Source: a virus. Taken from it: DNA of 64,000 bases. Positions 6,575 through 15,051 of the stretch are shown here, piece after piece; positions within the stretch are counted from its first letter, which is position 1; each line of letters begins with the position of its first letter. The translations under genes were made by a program, and so were the position numbers. The notes under the pieces are model-generated. The model saw only the letters and a list, made by a program, of their open reading frames with translations, did no database searches and had not been told where the DNA came from. The stretch covers positions 124,001 through 188,000 of IMG/VR virus record IMGVR_UViG_3300032245_001860. The stretch is one strand, 5' to 3'.

Positions 6575-8917
6575 ATGGCAACAAGAAACTCATTGGCATC
6601 AGCAATCAGAACATCAGCATATTCTGTCACTGGTGAATCTGCAAAAGGGTCTGGATTCAATCAAGATCGAAACTATGCAAACAGTAGAATAAATCCTGGT
6701 TTGGGACCGAGTGTCAGACAGGCTCAGTCTATGAACACTGTAACCACTTCTCCAAACTTTTATTCTCCGTTCCTTACCCCTTCATCATTTCAAATCCCAA
6801 ATGCACGAAGAGAAGTTTATCTTTGGGCTAACTGGTGGGTAAATAATGAGCCGAAAGTTGCTGCAGCCATTAACTTCTACACAAACTTTCCATTTTCAGG
6901 TTGGGAATTAGAATGTTCTTCTACATATGTAAAAGACTATTTTGAAAAACTTGTTGAAAAGTTAAACTTCCAAAAATGGCTTCCTCAAATTGCGCACACC
7001 TATTATCTTTTAGGTGATTCTTTTGTTCTTTTATCAATTGAATGCGAGCACTGTAATGGTAGCGGTTGGAATGAAAAGAAGAACGAAGACTGTACTCATG
7101 ATGGTGCGTCTTGGAAATCTATTTCTATCTTAAATCCTGACAGTGTGTTAAAAACCCCAGGAATGCTTGATCAAGAAGGCACTTATGTTTACAGACCAAG
7201 TGCAGAAGAAATTAGAGTTGTCAATGAAAGACAACCTAAAGAAATTTATGACTCAATTCCTGATAGTGTAAAAAGAATGATTTTGAAGGGTGATCCAATC
7301 AAGCTCAATCCTTTATCGATTCACCACTTTAAGCATGGATCAAATCCTTGGGAAGATTATGGAACGTCATTGATCAGACCATTATTTCCTATTCTCACAT
7401 ATAAGGATAAATTGCGTCAAGCTCAGTTTATGATTGCTGATAGATTAATTCTTCCTATCAAAGTTGTCAAAATTGGTTCTGATACTCGCCCAGCATCACA
7501 AGAAGATATTGATGGCGTACAAGATGAACTTGCTGCACTTGCTTCTGATCCTAACCTGACCCTCGTAACCCACCATAACTTTGACCTTGAATGGTATGGT
7601 GCAAATAGTAAGTTCTATGTTGTTACTCCAGAATTTGAAGAAATTAATTCAGAACTTTTAGATGGCTTGATGCTTTCTAAGGCTTTACTTAATGGTGAAG
7701 GACCAACTTATGGAAATGCACAAGTTGGCCTTATGGCAATGGCTCAAAGATTAGAGACATTCAGAAGAGAAGTAGCTCACTGGATTGAATTGAAAATATT
7801 TAGACCAGTTGCTGAGTGGAATGGATTTGTTGTTGAGGGAGAAAGAGGACAAGAAGAGATTATCTACCCAACAATAAAGTTTAATGATTTGCAACTAAGA
7901 GATGATTCGCAAAAACTTCAGATTATGGCTACTGCAAATCAACAAGGTGTTATTTCAAACACTTCGCTAATTGAAGCTTTTGGACTTGATGTTGACCAAG
8001 AAATTGAAAGACTAAGATTTGAACAAGGCGCAAGTTTTATGAAAGAAGGAAACTTTGGTGTTCCAAGTTTCTCTATGAACTTGCAATCAGGACCCGTCAC
8101 TGGGCAGGGTTTTGCAGGTCAACAAGCAGCTCCAGGCGCAGCTCCTCCTGGTGGAATGATGGGTGGAATGCCTGGGATGGAAGCTGGTGGAATGACACCC
8201 CCTATTGCATCATCAAAAGAAGAAAACTATCGTTTAGCATCTATTGTTATTAATCAACTTTACAATGACGCATTAGAAACAAAGAAAGAGCTTTATGGCA
8301 AAAGATATGCCTCAAAAACAATAAAGTCTGCTGCGCATGAAGGATTTATCCAATCAATTATGCCTGTCACTGGTAGAGGTATCCATGGTCCACTTCCTGA
8401 GAAATATGAAGGATTCAATAAAACATTAAGTCCTGAAATTCTTGGTGGTAGTCTTTGCTCTCCATTAAATATTGAAGCTAAATTCGAATATAGACTTGCA
8501 ATGAGTTCAAATGATGAAAATGTAAGAACAGCTTTCAAGCAAAAACAAGAAATGAATCAGCCAAGCTTATATACATCTATTGAAAAGAAACTTTATGGAT
8601 TGTTACTTTCATTAAACATGCCTTATTCTTTATTTGCTCAATACTCTGCAGGACCAACAGGTGATTACACTTTGGATGCAGCTATTCCACAATTGGGCAT
8701 TGGAATAGAAGCTGACGGAGAAATCTGGCATAATAATTTTGACAAGATTGCTAAAGATAAAAAAAGAGATAGTGAATTAGCAAACAATGGATGGATTATC
8801 TTAAGGTTCACAGACAAAGAATTAAATGATCATCCAAATGATGTCTTGAATGTAATTATGCAAGGTATTAGAAAAAGAACAGGACAATCTAATAGCCCAG
8901 AAGAACAAACATTATAA
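6575..8917 (+). CDS. portal protein with C-terminal PD-(D/E)XK nuclease domain
   Basis: 780 aa. Residues about 60-490 have portal character: an N-terminal wing, a long mixed region ending in 'GPTYGNAQVGLMAMAQRLE', and a clip/crown-like helical part; this is the pore through which DNA is packaged. An insertion at 155-176 holds C157, C160, C173 and H175, a likely zinc loop. A Gly/Pro/Met-rich linker follows (505-543). Residues about 545-665 are unassigned. Residues 666-768 match VSR/DUF559-type nucleases: E670, D701 in 'TLDAAIP', E712-A-D714-G, W718-H719, then D728...R731...GW-x-x-L-R. Portals do not normally carry this domain. M540 (ATG 8192) could act as an internal start for the nuclease alone. 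There is no Shine-Dalgarno, but TATAAT sits 7 nt before the ATG. Confidence 0.82.
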   Translation: MATRNSLASAIRTSAYSVTGESAKGSGFNQDRNYANSRINPGLGPSVRQAQSMNTVTTSPNFYSPFLTPSSFQIPNARREVYLWANWWVNNEPKVAAAINFYTNFPFSGWELECSSTYVKDYFEKLVEKLNFQKWLPQIAHTYYLLGDSFVLLSIECEHCNGSGWNEKKNEDCTHDGASWKSISILNPDSVLKTPGMLDQEGTYVYRPSAEEIRVVNERQPKEIYDSIPDSVKRMILKGDPIKLNPLSIHHFKHGSNPWEDYGTSLIRPLFPILTYKDKLRQAQFMIADRLILPIKVVKIGSDTRPASQEDIDGVQDELAALASDPNLTLVTHHNFDLEWYGANSKFYVVTPEFEEINSELLDGLMLSKALLNGEGPTYGNAQVGLMAMAQRLETFRREVAHWIELKIFRPVAEWNGFVVEGERGQEEIIYPTIKFNDLQLRDDSQKLQIMATANQQGVISNTSLIEAFGLDVDQEIERLRFEQGASFMKEGNFGVPSFSMNLQSGPVTGQGFAGQQAAPGAAPPGGMMGGMPGMEAGGMTPPIASSKEENYRLASIVINQLYNDALETKKELYGKRYASKTIKSAAHEGFIQSIMPVTGRGIHGPLPEKYEGFNKTLSPEILGGSLCSPLNIEAKFEYRLAMSSNDENVRTAFKQKQEMNQPSLYTSIEKKLYGLLLSLNMPYSLFAQYSAGPTGDYTLDAAIPQLGIGIEADGEIWHNNFDKIAKDKKRDSELANNGWIILRFTDKELNDHPNDVLNVIMQGIRKRTGQSNSPEEQTL

Positions 8918-8949
8918 GTAGAAATACTTTATAAATTTAGTATATTCGA

Positions 8950-8980
8950 AAAACCCGTCGAATCCGACGGGTTTTGTTTT
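8950..8980 (+). terminator. intrinsic terminator after the portal gene
   Basis: An 11-bp stem (8950-8960 with 8965-8975, loop AATC), GC-rich at its core (CCCGTCG), is followed by a T-rich tract TTTTGTTTT. It is a textbook rho-independent terminator 33 nt after the portal stop. Confidence 0.85.
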
Positions 8981-9071
8981 GTAGGTTTTTAAGGCTTTAA
9001 TGCAGAACTATTTTTATTAGCCTCCATCCATTTATAAGGTGGATATGGATTGAAAAGTAAGGAAAAGTGTA
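8981..9071 (+). promoter_or_regulatory. leader with repeated elements before the protease gene
   Basis: The 91-nt region between terminator and ATG contains TTTAATGCAG (8996-9005) and TTTATAAGG (9031-9039). The same two strings occur in the same order in the leader of the 13421 gene (13329-13338 and 13399-13407). This suggests a shared late promoter or leader element. AAGGA supplies a ribosome site shortly before ATG 9072. The promoter role is inferred. Confidence 0.35.
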
Positions 9072-12000
9072 ATGAAAAAGGTTGCAAAAGGTGGAGCAAT
9101 TACTATCAATAGTTTCTTAAATGAAGGTGATAGAAATGTAGCCAGAAATCACATGCTAAAGACAGCCTCCTCAAATATGAGAGAAGCTGCAAAAATTGGT
9201 TTGCAATCATTATATGCTGATCCGAAAGAAGTTTTAGAAAAATACAAAGATTTTGATATTGTTAAAGAAATGCAAGCTCGTAAAGGAGCTAAATTACTTT
9301 GGGTTAGAGCCAGAGCAATAGATGCAGATACTGTCAATGCAAATGGTGACTATTTTTCAAAAGAAGAACTTCTCAAGGAACATGAAATTAAGGGTGAAAA
9401 AATCCCTTCATATAAAACTTTTGAAGGCGTTCCAATTTACACTAACCACAAAAATGATGATATAGAACAAGCTAAAGGAATGGTTGTCTATGCAGAATGG
9501 GACGATAAAGAAAACTGTGTTTATTGTACCTTCTTTGTAGATGAAGAAGCTTATCCTGACATCGCAAGAAATATTAGAACTGGAGTAATTCATGATGTTT
9601 CTATGGGATGTTCTGTTGACTATGGTATTTGTTCAAAGTGTAAAAATAAAGCTTACACTGAAAAAGATTATTGTGAATGTTTGAAAAAATTTAAAGGCAA
9701 GACAGATCCTCAAAGTGGCAAAAAAGTTTATGAAGAAAACTACAAGTTGAAATTTATTGAACTTTCTTGTGTAGGTGATGGTGCTTTTGAAACTTGTGAA
9801 ATTCAAGAAATCTATGATGTAGATGATGTTTTAAGTGCTGCTGAAGATTTAGAAAAGAAAGCCAATGAAATATGTTCAAATATTGTTTTGGCTTTTGATG
9901 GTGCTCCTTCAAACCCAGCTGATAGATTGGCATATGAAAACTGTTTAAGAACCGCTCAATTTGCTTCTAAGACAGCAATAAAACTTGCTCAAAACGCTGG
10001 TACTTTAGTGGGTGGTCCTCTATTAGCCGGACCTGGTGCAAATCAAAATTCTACTGTATCAGCAGTTCTACAAGGTTTAGGTATTGATCCAAGATCAGCG
10101 CTTAATGTTTTAGACTTGATCAACTTATCACTTAACTTTCTTGAAGTTGGTGTTATGAATTTGTTTGCAAGAAAAGATAATGTTGACCTTACTCACGTTG
10201 GCAAGATTACTAAAGCAATGGCTGATTTACAGGGCACCATGCAAGATATGATTGATGATGGTGTTGATGTAGGATCTGGACAAAGACCACAACCAATCAA
10301 TGCAGGACAACAAACACAACAAGCTGTCGCACCTGCTCAAAATCCAACTAATGCTAATGTTGGATTAGCAAACTACACTAATACTGGAAATGTTGGGAGA
10401 ATTATGGATTTTTCAAATCCAATTGAGTCTAATCCAGTAGGTGGGGGTGTAGCCTTAGCAAGTTCAAATATTAATTTAGTTTGGGCTTCAAGAGATGGTA
10501 AAAGAGAAGTATTTGCCAGTACAAATAATAATGTTAGAGAACCATCAAGCAAAGTTTTAAGACTTACGGAAAATTTATTATCTTTAAAGAATGCACTTAA
10601 TGATAGTGAAATTCAAAAGAGAGTAGAAACAGTCATTAGAGTTTCTAATGAGAGAAATAAAAACATAAAAACTAATGCGCCTATTTTGGCGGAGGGCAGA
10701 AATCAAATGGATCATTTTGCAAAAATCGCATCAGAGCAAAGAAAAAAACTTGCTGCTGCTGTCACCATCGACTTTAAAGTTGAAGATGCTTCTGGCAATA
10801 GAGTTGTTTTATCTACTGATGGATCTATAACTGGATACACTGGTGGAAAAAGAACAGCTTGGGAACCTATTTTAACTGAAAATCAAATCAATATGATGGA
10901 AAGTGGTCAAGGTACAAGAGTTGCCGCTGAACTTTTAAATGAGTATGGTAAGTTTGTTAGAACTGCTTTGCTTGATGTTAAAGAAAGATTTGATGACAGA
11001 GAAAAGCAACTTGAAGAAGTAAGATCTGGAGAAGGCTACAATGGTAAATCCAGATACGATGCTATTTCTGAACAACATAAACCTGCTGCTAATGTTACAA
11101 GAGAAGAAGCTTTACAAGACAAGCAAACTGGCATGGGTGCTGATGATGTTAAAGAAAAATTGCTTGCTGACGCTGGACTTTATGGTAGAAAAGTTAAGGA
11201 TTTAGAAGTCAAGAAGTCTTTATTTACCTTAATTGATGAAGTAAATAAGGGTGTTCCAACTGAAGTTCTTGAAAAAAGATTGCAAGAATGTAGAGCGGAC
11301 GGCAAGGCTTCTGCTCATGAGATTATGACAGCAACAATAAATGCTTTGGGTAAAGCAGTTGTTGCTGCGATGGAAACTCCTAATACAATTATGAGAGTTG
11401 CACAAACTCTTGTAAATGAAGAAGCACTTCCTGAAATGGTTGGAACAGCTGCTGCTGCTGCACCAATGGATGAAGCAAATGCAGAAAAGGCAGAATTCTT
11501 TGGAACAGAAGAAGGCCCTATGGATTCTGTTACAGCAGTCCTTAAACAACTTGGAGCAGCTGTAAGTTCTGAAATCACTGCAAAAGATCTTTCTGATGCT
11601 TTGTCGGTTGCAGTTGAAGAAGGCGAAATCACAAAAGAAGGCGTTACAAGAATTGCTGAACTTTTGATGGCTGATGCTAATATTCCTGAAGAAGGGCTTG
11701 ATGTTGAAGCAACTCCATCAAAAAATGAAGAGCTTAAGCAAGCTTTGACAAGTGCAGTTGATTCTGATAAGAATTTAATTTCTAAAGAAGATCTTAAGTC
11801 CGCTATTTCTGCTATGGCAATGTCAACAGAAGAAGCTGGAGTTACACCAGACGAAGTTGTCGATACAGTTGACAGCATGCCTGAAAATCAACTTGTAGCT
11901 GCAATTAATAGAGCAAAAACTGCTTCAGCAACCGAAGCCAGATTGAGAGCAAGAGCAAGAAGAGAATTCTGGGGTGTCAAAATTGCCTCCACAAAAGATA

Positions 12001-13289
12001 TTAGCAATAATGTTATTGGCTGGCTTGCTGATTATTCTACAAACTTTGATATTTCTACCAAGAAAATTGCTTTAGCTGCTAAGAGACTTTGTGAAGATTA
12101 TGAAGTTGCTGAAAGATTGGTAGCGAAGGCCATTGAAACAAAAAATTCAATGGAAAAAACTGCTGGAATGAAGGTTACTCAAAACAAAACTGAATCTCTT
12201 ACTTTTGTTTGTACTGCAGAAGATTTAGATGGTATTTCTCCATCAGACGAAGGCTTTGAAGAATCATTCAAACAAAAGGCTATTTCTGTTCTCCAAGGTC
12301 ATGGATTTACTGTTGATCCAGGGACATTTACATTTACAGATTTGAATGTAAGTAGTACCGGAGATATTACAGCAAGAGTTTCAACAAATGTTACTAAATC
12401 TTTTGATGTTGATGAATCAACTGAAATGGATGCAGAATCACCTGTAGATGAATCTATTGAAGGGACTGTTGAAGGTCCTGTTCAAAATGGCGAAATTGTC
12501 ATGACAGATGCTGCAAGAGTTGCAAGAAGAGAAAGAAGAGCACAACTTTTAGCAAGATATGCTCAAGTTCCTGGTATGGGTGCTGCACCTACTGGACCAG
12601 CCCCTGGTCCAGTAGATCCTAATCTTGGAATCGGAGCTGCACCTGCAGCAACTGATCCTGGTATTTTAGGTATGACTGGTGGAACTCCTGAAGGAGAAGA
12701 TGAAGACCCTATGGCATCAGGAGACACAGAACCAGGCGAAAAGAAACCTTGGGGAAGCATTTGTCCAGTTTGTGGATCTGATGATGTAAACATTTCAGAA
12801 TCTAATGCAGACTGTCAATCATGTGGAACAACTTACAAGATTCTTCAATCTATTGAACTTATTTCACTTGGTGAAAAGGGTAAGGATGGAGCTGCACCTG
12901 AAGAAGGTGGAGAAGATCTTATGGGTGGTTTAGGTGAAATGACTGCACCTGCAGAAACTCCTATGCCAGGTGCTGAAGCTGGAATGGGTGCTCCTGCAGC
13001 TCCTGCAGCTCCAGGTATGGCTCCTGTAGCTAACCTTAAATCAATGTTTAGATTAGCTGCAACTGTAGATTCTGATGTATATCTAAGAACAGCAATGCCA
13101 GACTTTGATAGAGCAACAGAGAAGAGATTGCCAGTAGGTATGATCTGTCCAAGTTGTGGTTCAAGAGAAGCACACAAAGTTAGTAATAATACCTTCTGCT
13201 ATGACTGTGGAAACTATTCAAAAACAACAGTTGCATCCAATAAGAAGAATCCTTCAAAACTTGATGTAACTATCACATGGATTGATTAA
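9072..13289 (+). CDS. prohead serine protease fused to giant scaffold-like region
   Basis: 1405 aa. Residues about 73-247 match phage prohead maturation proteases: the catalytic His in 'IYTNHKND' (H126), the Ser in 'DVSMGCSVD' (S177), the cysteine cluster typical of one branch (C180, C187, C190, C201, C203) and the closing 'FIELSCVGDGAFE'. Such enzymes cleave scaffold and capsid precursors inside the prohead. The rest, over 1100 residues, is Ala/Glu-rich and helical with Pro/Gly linkers. It has two zinc ribbons near residues 1231-1257 and 1360-1385 and many short K/R-x-A-S/T/Q sites that could be self-cleavage points. Typical proteases are 200-350 aa, so this is an unusually large fusion, analogous to lambda C, which contains the scaffold Nu3. 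An in-frame ATG at 10707 preceded by GGAGGG could express the scaffold part separately. Confidence 0.8.
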   Translation: MKKVAKGGAITINSFLNEGDRNVARNHMLKTASSNMREAAKIGLQSLYADPKEVLEKYKDFDIVKEMQARKGAKLLWVRARAIDADTVNANGDYFSKEELLKEHEIKGEKIPSYKTFEGVPIYTNHKNDDIEQAKGMVVYAEWDDKENCVYCTFFVDEEAYPDIARNIRTGVIHDVSMGCSVDYGICSKCKNKAYTEKDYCECLKKFKGKTDPQSGKKVYEENYKLKFIELSCVGDGAFETCEIQEIYDVDDVLSAAEDLEKKANEICSNIVLAFDGAPSNPADRLAYENCLRTAQFASKTAIKLAQNAGTLVGGPLLAGPGANQNSTVSAVLQGLGIDPRSALNVLDLINLSLNFLEVGVMNLFARKDNVDLTHVGKITKAMADLQGTMQDMIDDGVDVGSGQRPQPINAGQQTQQAVAPAQNPTNANVGLANYTNTGNVGRIMDFSNPIESNPVGGGVALASSNINLVWASRDGKREVFASTNNNVREPSSKVLRLTENLLSLKNALNDSEIQKRVETVIRVSNERNKNIKTNAPILAEGRNQMDHFAKIASEQRKKLAAAVTIDFKVEDASGNRVVLSTDGSITGYTGGKRTAWEPILTENQINMMESGQGTRVAAELLNEYGKFVRTALLDVKERFDDREKQLEEVRSGEGYNGKSRYDAISEQHKPAANVTREEALQDKQTGMGADDVKEKLLADAGLYGRKVKDLEVKKSLFTLIDEVNKGVPTEVLEKRLQECRADGKASAHEIMTATINALGKAVVAAMETPNTIMRVAQTLVNEEALPEMVGTAAAAAPMDEANAEKAEFFGTEEGPMDSVTAVLKQLGAAVSSEITAKDLSDALSVAVEEGEITKEGVTRIAELLMADANIPEEGLDVEATPSKNEELKQALTSAVDSDKNLISKEDLKSAISAMAMSTEEAGVTPDEVVDTVDSMPENQLVAAINRAKTASATEARLRARARREFWGVKIASTKDISNNVIGWLADYSTNFDISTKKIALAAKRLCEDYEVAERLVAKAIETKNSMEKTAGMKVTQNKTESLTFVCTAEDLDGISPSDEGFEESFKQKAISVLQGHGFTVDPGTFTFTDLNVSSTGDITARVSTNVTKSFDVDESTEMDAESPVDESIEGTVEGPVQNGEIVMTDAARVARRERRAQLLARYAQVPGMGAAPTGPAPGPVDPNLGIGAAPAATDPGILGMTGGTPEGEDEDPMASGDTEPGEKKPWGSICPVCGSDDVNISESNADCQSCGTTYKILQSIELISLGEKGKDGAAPEEGGEDLMGGLGEMTAPAETPMPGAEAGMGAPAAPAAPGMAPVANLKSMFRLAATVDSDVYLRTAMPDFDRATEKRLPVGMICPSCGSREAHKVSNNTFCYDCGNYSKTTVASNKKNPSKLDVTITWID

Positions 13290-13293
13290 ATGC

Positions 13294-13330
13294 AATAAGA
13301 TTAGGGAGATTTGTTCTCCCTAATCTTATT
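13294..13330. terminator. 16-bp perfect hairpin after the protease gene
   Basis: A perfect 16-bp inverted repeat (13294-13309 with 13315-13330, loop TTTGT) starts 5 nt after the stop codon. Only a weak T-rich segment follows. It resembles the hairpin at 2619-2647 in its short T-rich pentaloop. Either terminator or mRNA stabiliser is possible. Confidence 0.55.
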
Positions 13331-13420
13331 TAATGCAGGTTTAAAAAATAAATTTGTAGAATAAAAAAGAAGTTTCTTGATATACAAGAATTTTGTATTT
13401 TATAAGGGAAGCAGCGAATA
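13331..13420 (+). promoter_or_regulatory. leader of the acidic scaffold gene
   Basis: This leader contains TTTAATGCAG (beginning 13329) and TTTATAAGG (13399-13407), as does the protease leader. It also has a 6-bp inverted repeat TTCTTG/CAAGAA at 13374-13390. AAGGGA about 11 nt before the ATG at 13421 serves as ribosome site. The promoter role is inferred from recurrence. Confidence 0.35.
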
Positions 13421-15022
13421 ATGGAAAAAATGAAGAAAGCCACTAATCAAGATAAATTCAAGGCACTTCGTCTTGCTGAAATTAAGCTCACTGACCAAGA
13501 AGATTACAAAAATTGCGTGAAAGATATGACCAGAACAGCTTCCCTTGATAAGGCTGAAGCAAAAGTTGTAGCTGATGCAATTAGATCTAAGTATCTTCCT
13601 AATGTTCTCAGAGAAGCTGGATTTGAGCCAGTAGATGTAAAACCTATGGTTAACACTGATTCAGAGGCAGAAGAGACTACAGACTTCGCAGATGATGAAA
13701 ACAACGATGATATGGAAGAAATGCATCATTTTGAAGATGATGAAGAAGATTTAGAAGAAGATTTTGAAGAAGATTCAGACGAAGTAGACGATGAAGAAAC
13801 AGCCAAATTTGAAATAGAAGTTCCCGCTGATATGGTTGACGCCGCACAAAAAGCTGTGCAAGAGGCGCTCGACAATCTTCTTGGCGGAGAAGATGACATG
13901 GACATGGATGAAGAAGATGACATGGACGATGAAGATGAAGATCTTGGTGAAGACATGGAAGATGAAGACATGGACATGGAAGATGAAGATATGGAAGAAG
14001 ATTCCGAGCCAAATATGCACACATCAAGTACTGGAGTTAATAAAATGACAAAGCAAGCATTGGCTGCTCGCCGTGCTCAAAGAGAAGCTATCTTAAAGAA
14101 GATTGCTTCCGAAGAAGAGAAATATCCGGCGTCCAGCTCATTTAAGTATAACGAAGATTTAGTAAATATGGAAGGCGAAGTTGATTATCCTTCTATGACA
14201 ATGGAAGGCAGTGAAGGAAACAGCCTTAAGGAACAAAACCCAACTTGGGCAGATCAAAAAGTTCCTACAAACAACGCTGATTCATTACAATTCCCAGATG
14301 TCACTAAGCCAATGAAATTTGAGGGATCTGGTGACGGATCTTTAGAATACACAGTAGATTGGGAATCATTAGAAAACCCTTCTGAGGGATTAGAAGATGT
14401 AAATCTTTTTGAAGTTCCTTCACAAATGCCATCAATGCCACATAAGACAACTGTTCCTAACTCAAGAGTTGCATCAACTGAGAAGGTTGCTGTTCAGTGT
14501 ACTACATGTGGACATAAAATGGAAATGTCAGAAGAAGAAATGGCTTCTGAAAATACCAAATGTCCAAATTGTGACAAAGATGATGACATGGAAGAAGATG
14601 AAGAAACAGATGTTGAATCTAATACAGCAGTAAAACCACTTCCTGGTGGCTATGTTGATATCAAGACTTCTGCTTCATTAGACACTGCAAGAATTAAGAC
14701 TGCTTATTCTTGCTCAAGCAAGTTAGCACTTGCTGGAATCATTGAAAGTTCAGACATTGACTCATATGCTGAGCAAATGCTTAACGATGATCTTAAAGCT
14801 GACGCAATGATTAGACAAACTAAACTTTTACTTTCTGCTGCTCAAGCATCAACTGAAAGAGTTGCTGCAGCTGCTGCTGAAAGAATGAGTGTTAGAACCG
14901 CTTCTGCAAACGGAATTTCAACATCCCCTGCATTCAATGGTAGCTCTGCTGCTAATAGTGCAGCTCTCGACATTCAAGGTGCCTTAAGAGGTACTTGGAC
15001 AATGCCACAAATCGAGGATTAA
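13421..15022 (+). CDS. acidic scaffold-like head assembly protein
   Basis: 533 aa. Residues about 75-205 are extremely Asp/Glu-rich (two long acidic blocks separated by a helical segment). A basic helix follows (KMTKQALAARRAQREAILKK), then a polar middle, a zinc ribbon (C-T-T-C near 361 and C-P-N-C near 381) and an Ala-rich helical C-terminus. An acidic, helical, low-complexity protein immediately before decoration and capsid genes fits a scaffold or core protein, though no family is recognised. An internal in-frame ATG at 14045 with GGAG 8 nt upstream could produce a 325-aa C-terminal form lacking the acidic blocks. Confidence 0.55.
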   Translation: MEKMKKATNQDKFKALRLAEIKLTDQEDYKNCVKDMTRTASLDKAEAKVVADAIRSKYLPNVLREAGFEPVDVKPMVNTDSEAEETTDFADDENNDDMEEMHHFEDDEEDLEEDFEEDSDEVDDEETAKFEIEVPADMVDAAQKAVQEALDNLLGGEDDMDMDEEDDMDDEDEDLGEDMEDEDMDMEDEDMEEDSEPNMHTSSTGVNKMTKQALAARRAQREAILKKIASEEEKYPASSSFKYNEDLVNMEGEVDYPSMTMEGSEGNSLKEQNPTWADQKVPTNNADSLQFPDVTKPMKFEGSGDGSLEYTVDWESLENPSEGLEDVNLFEVPSQMPSMPHKTTVPNSRVASTEKVAVQCTTCGHKMEMSEEEMASENTKCPNCDKDDDMEEDEETDVESNTAVKPLPGGYVDIKTSASLDTARIKTAYSCSSKLALAGIIESSDIDSYAEQMLNDDLKADAMIRQTKLLLSAAQASTERVAAAAAERMSVRTASANGISTSPAFNGSSAANSAALDIQGALRGTWTMPQIED

Positions 15023-15051
15023 TCCTCACAAAATTTTAGGAGAAATATAAA

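Noticed and set aside
11760-11800. EF-hand in the scaffold region (DSDKNLISKEDL)
   Set aside because: The loop is two residues short and lacks Glu at position 12.
11229-11878. Long antisense open frames within the protease-scaffold gene
   Set aside because: They are fully inside a well-supported gene, Ser-rich or Cys-rich in composition, and without ribosome sites.
13677-14027. Antisense and shifted-frame open frames over the acidic region
   Set aside because: They arise from GAT/GAA repeats of the acidic blocks and are of extreme composition.
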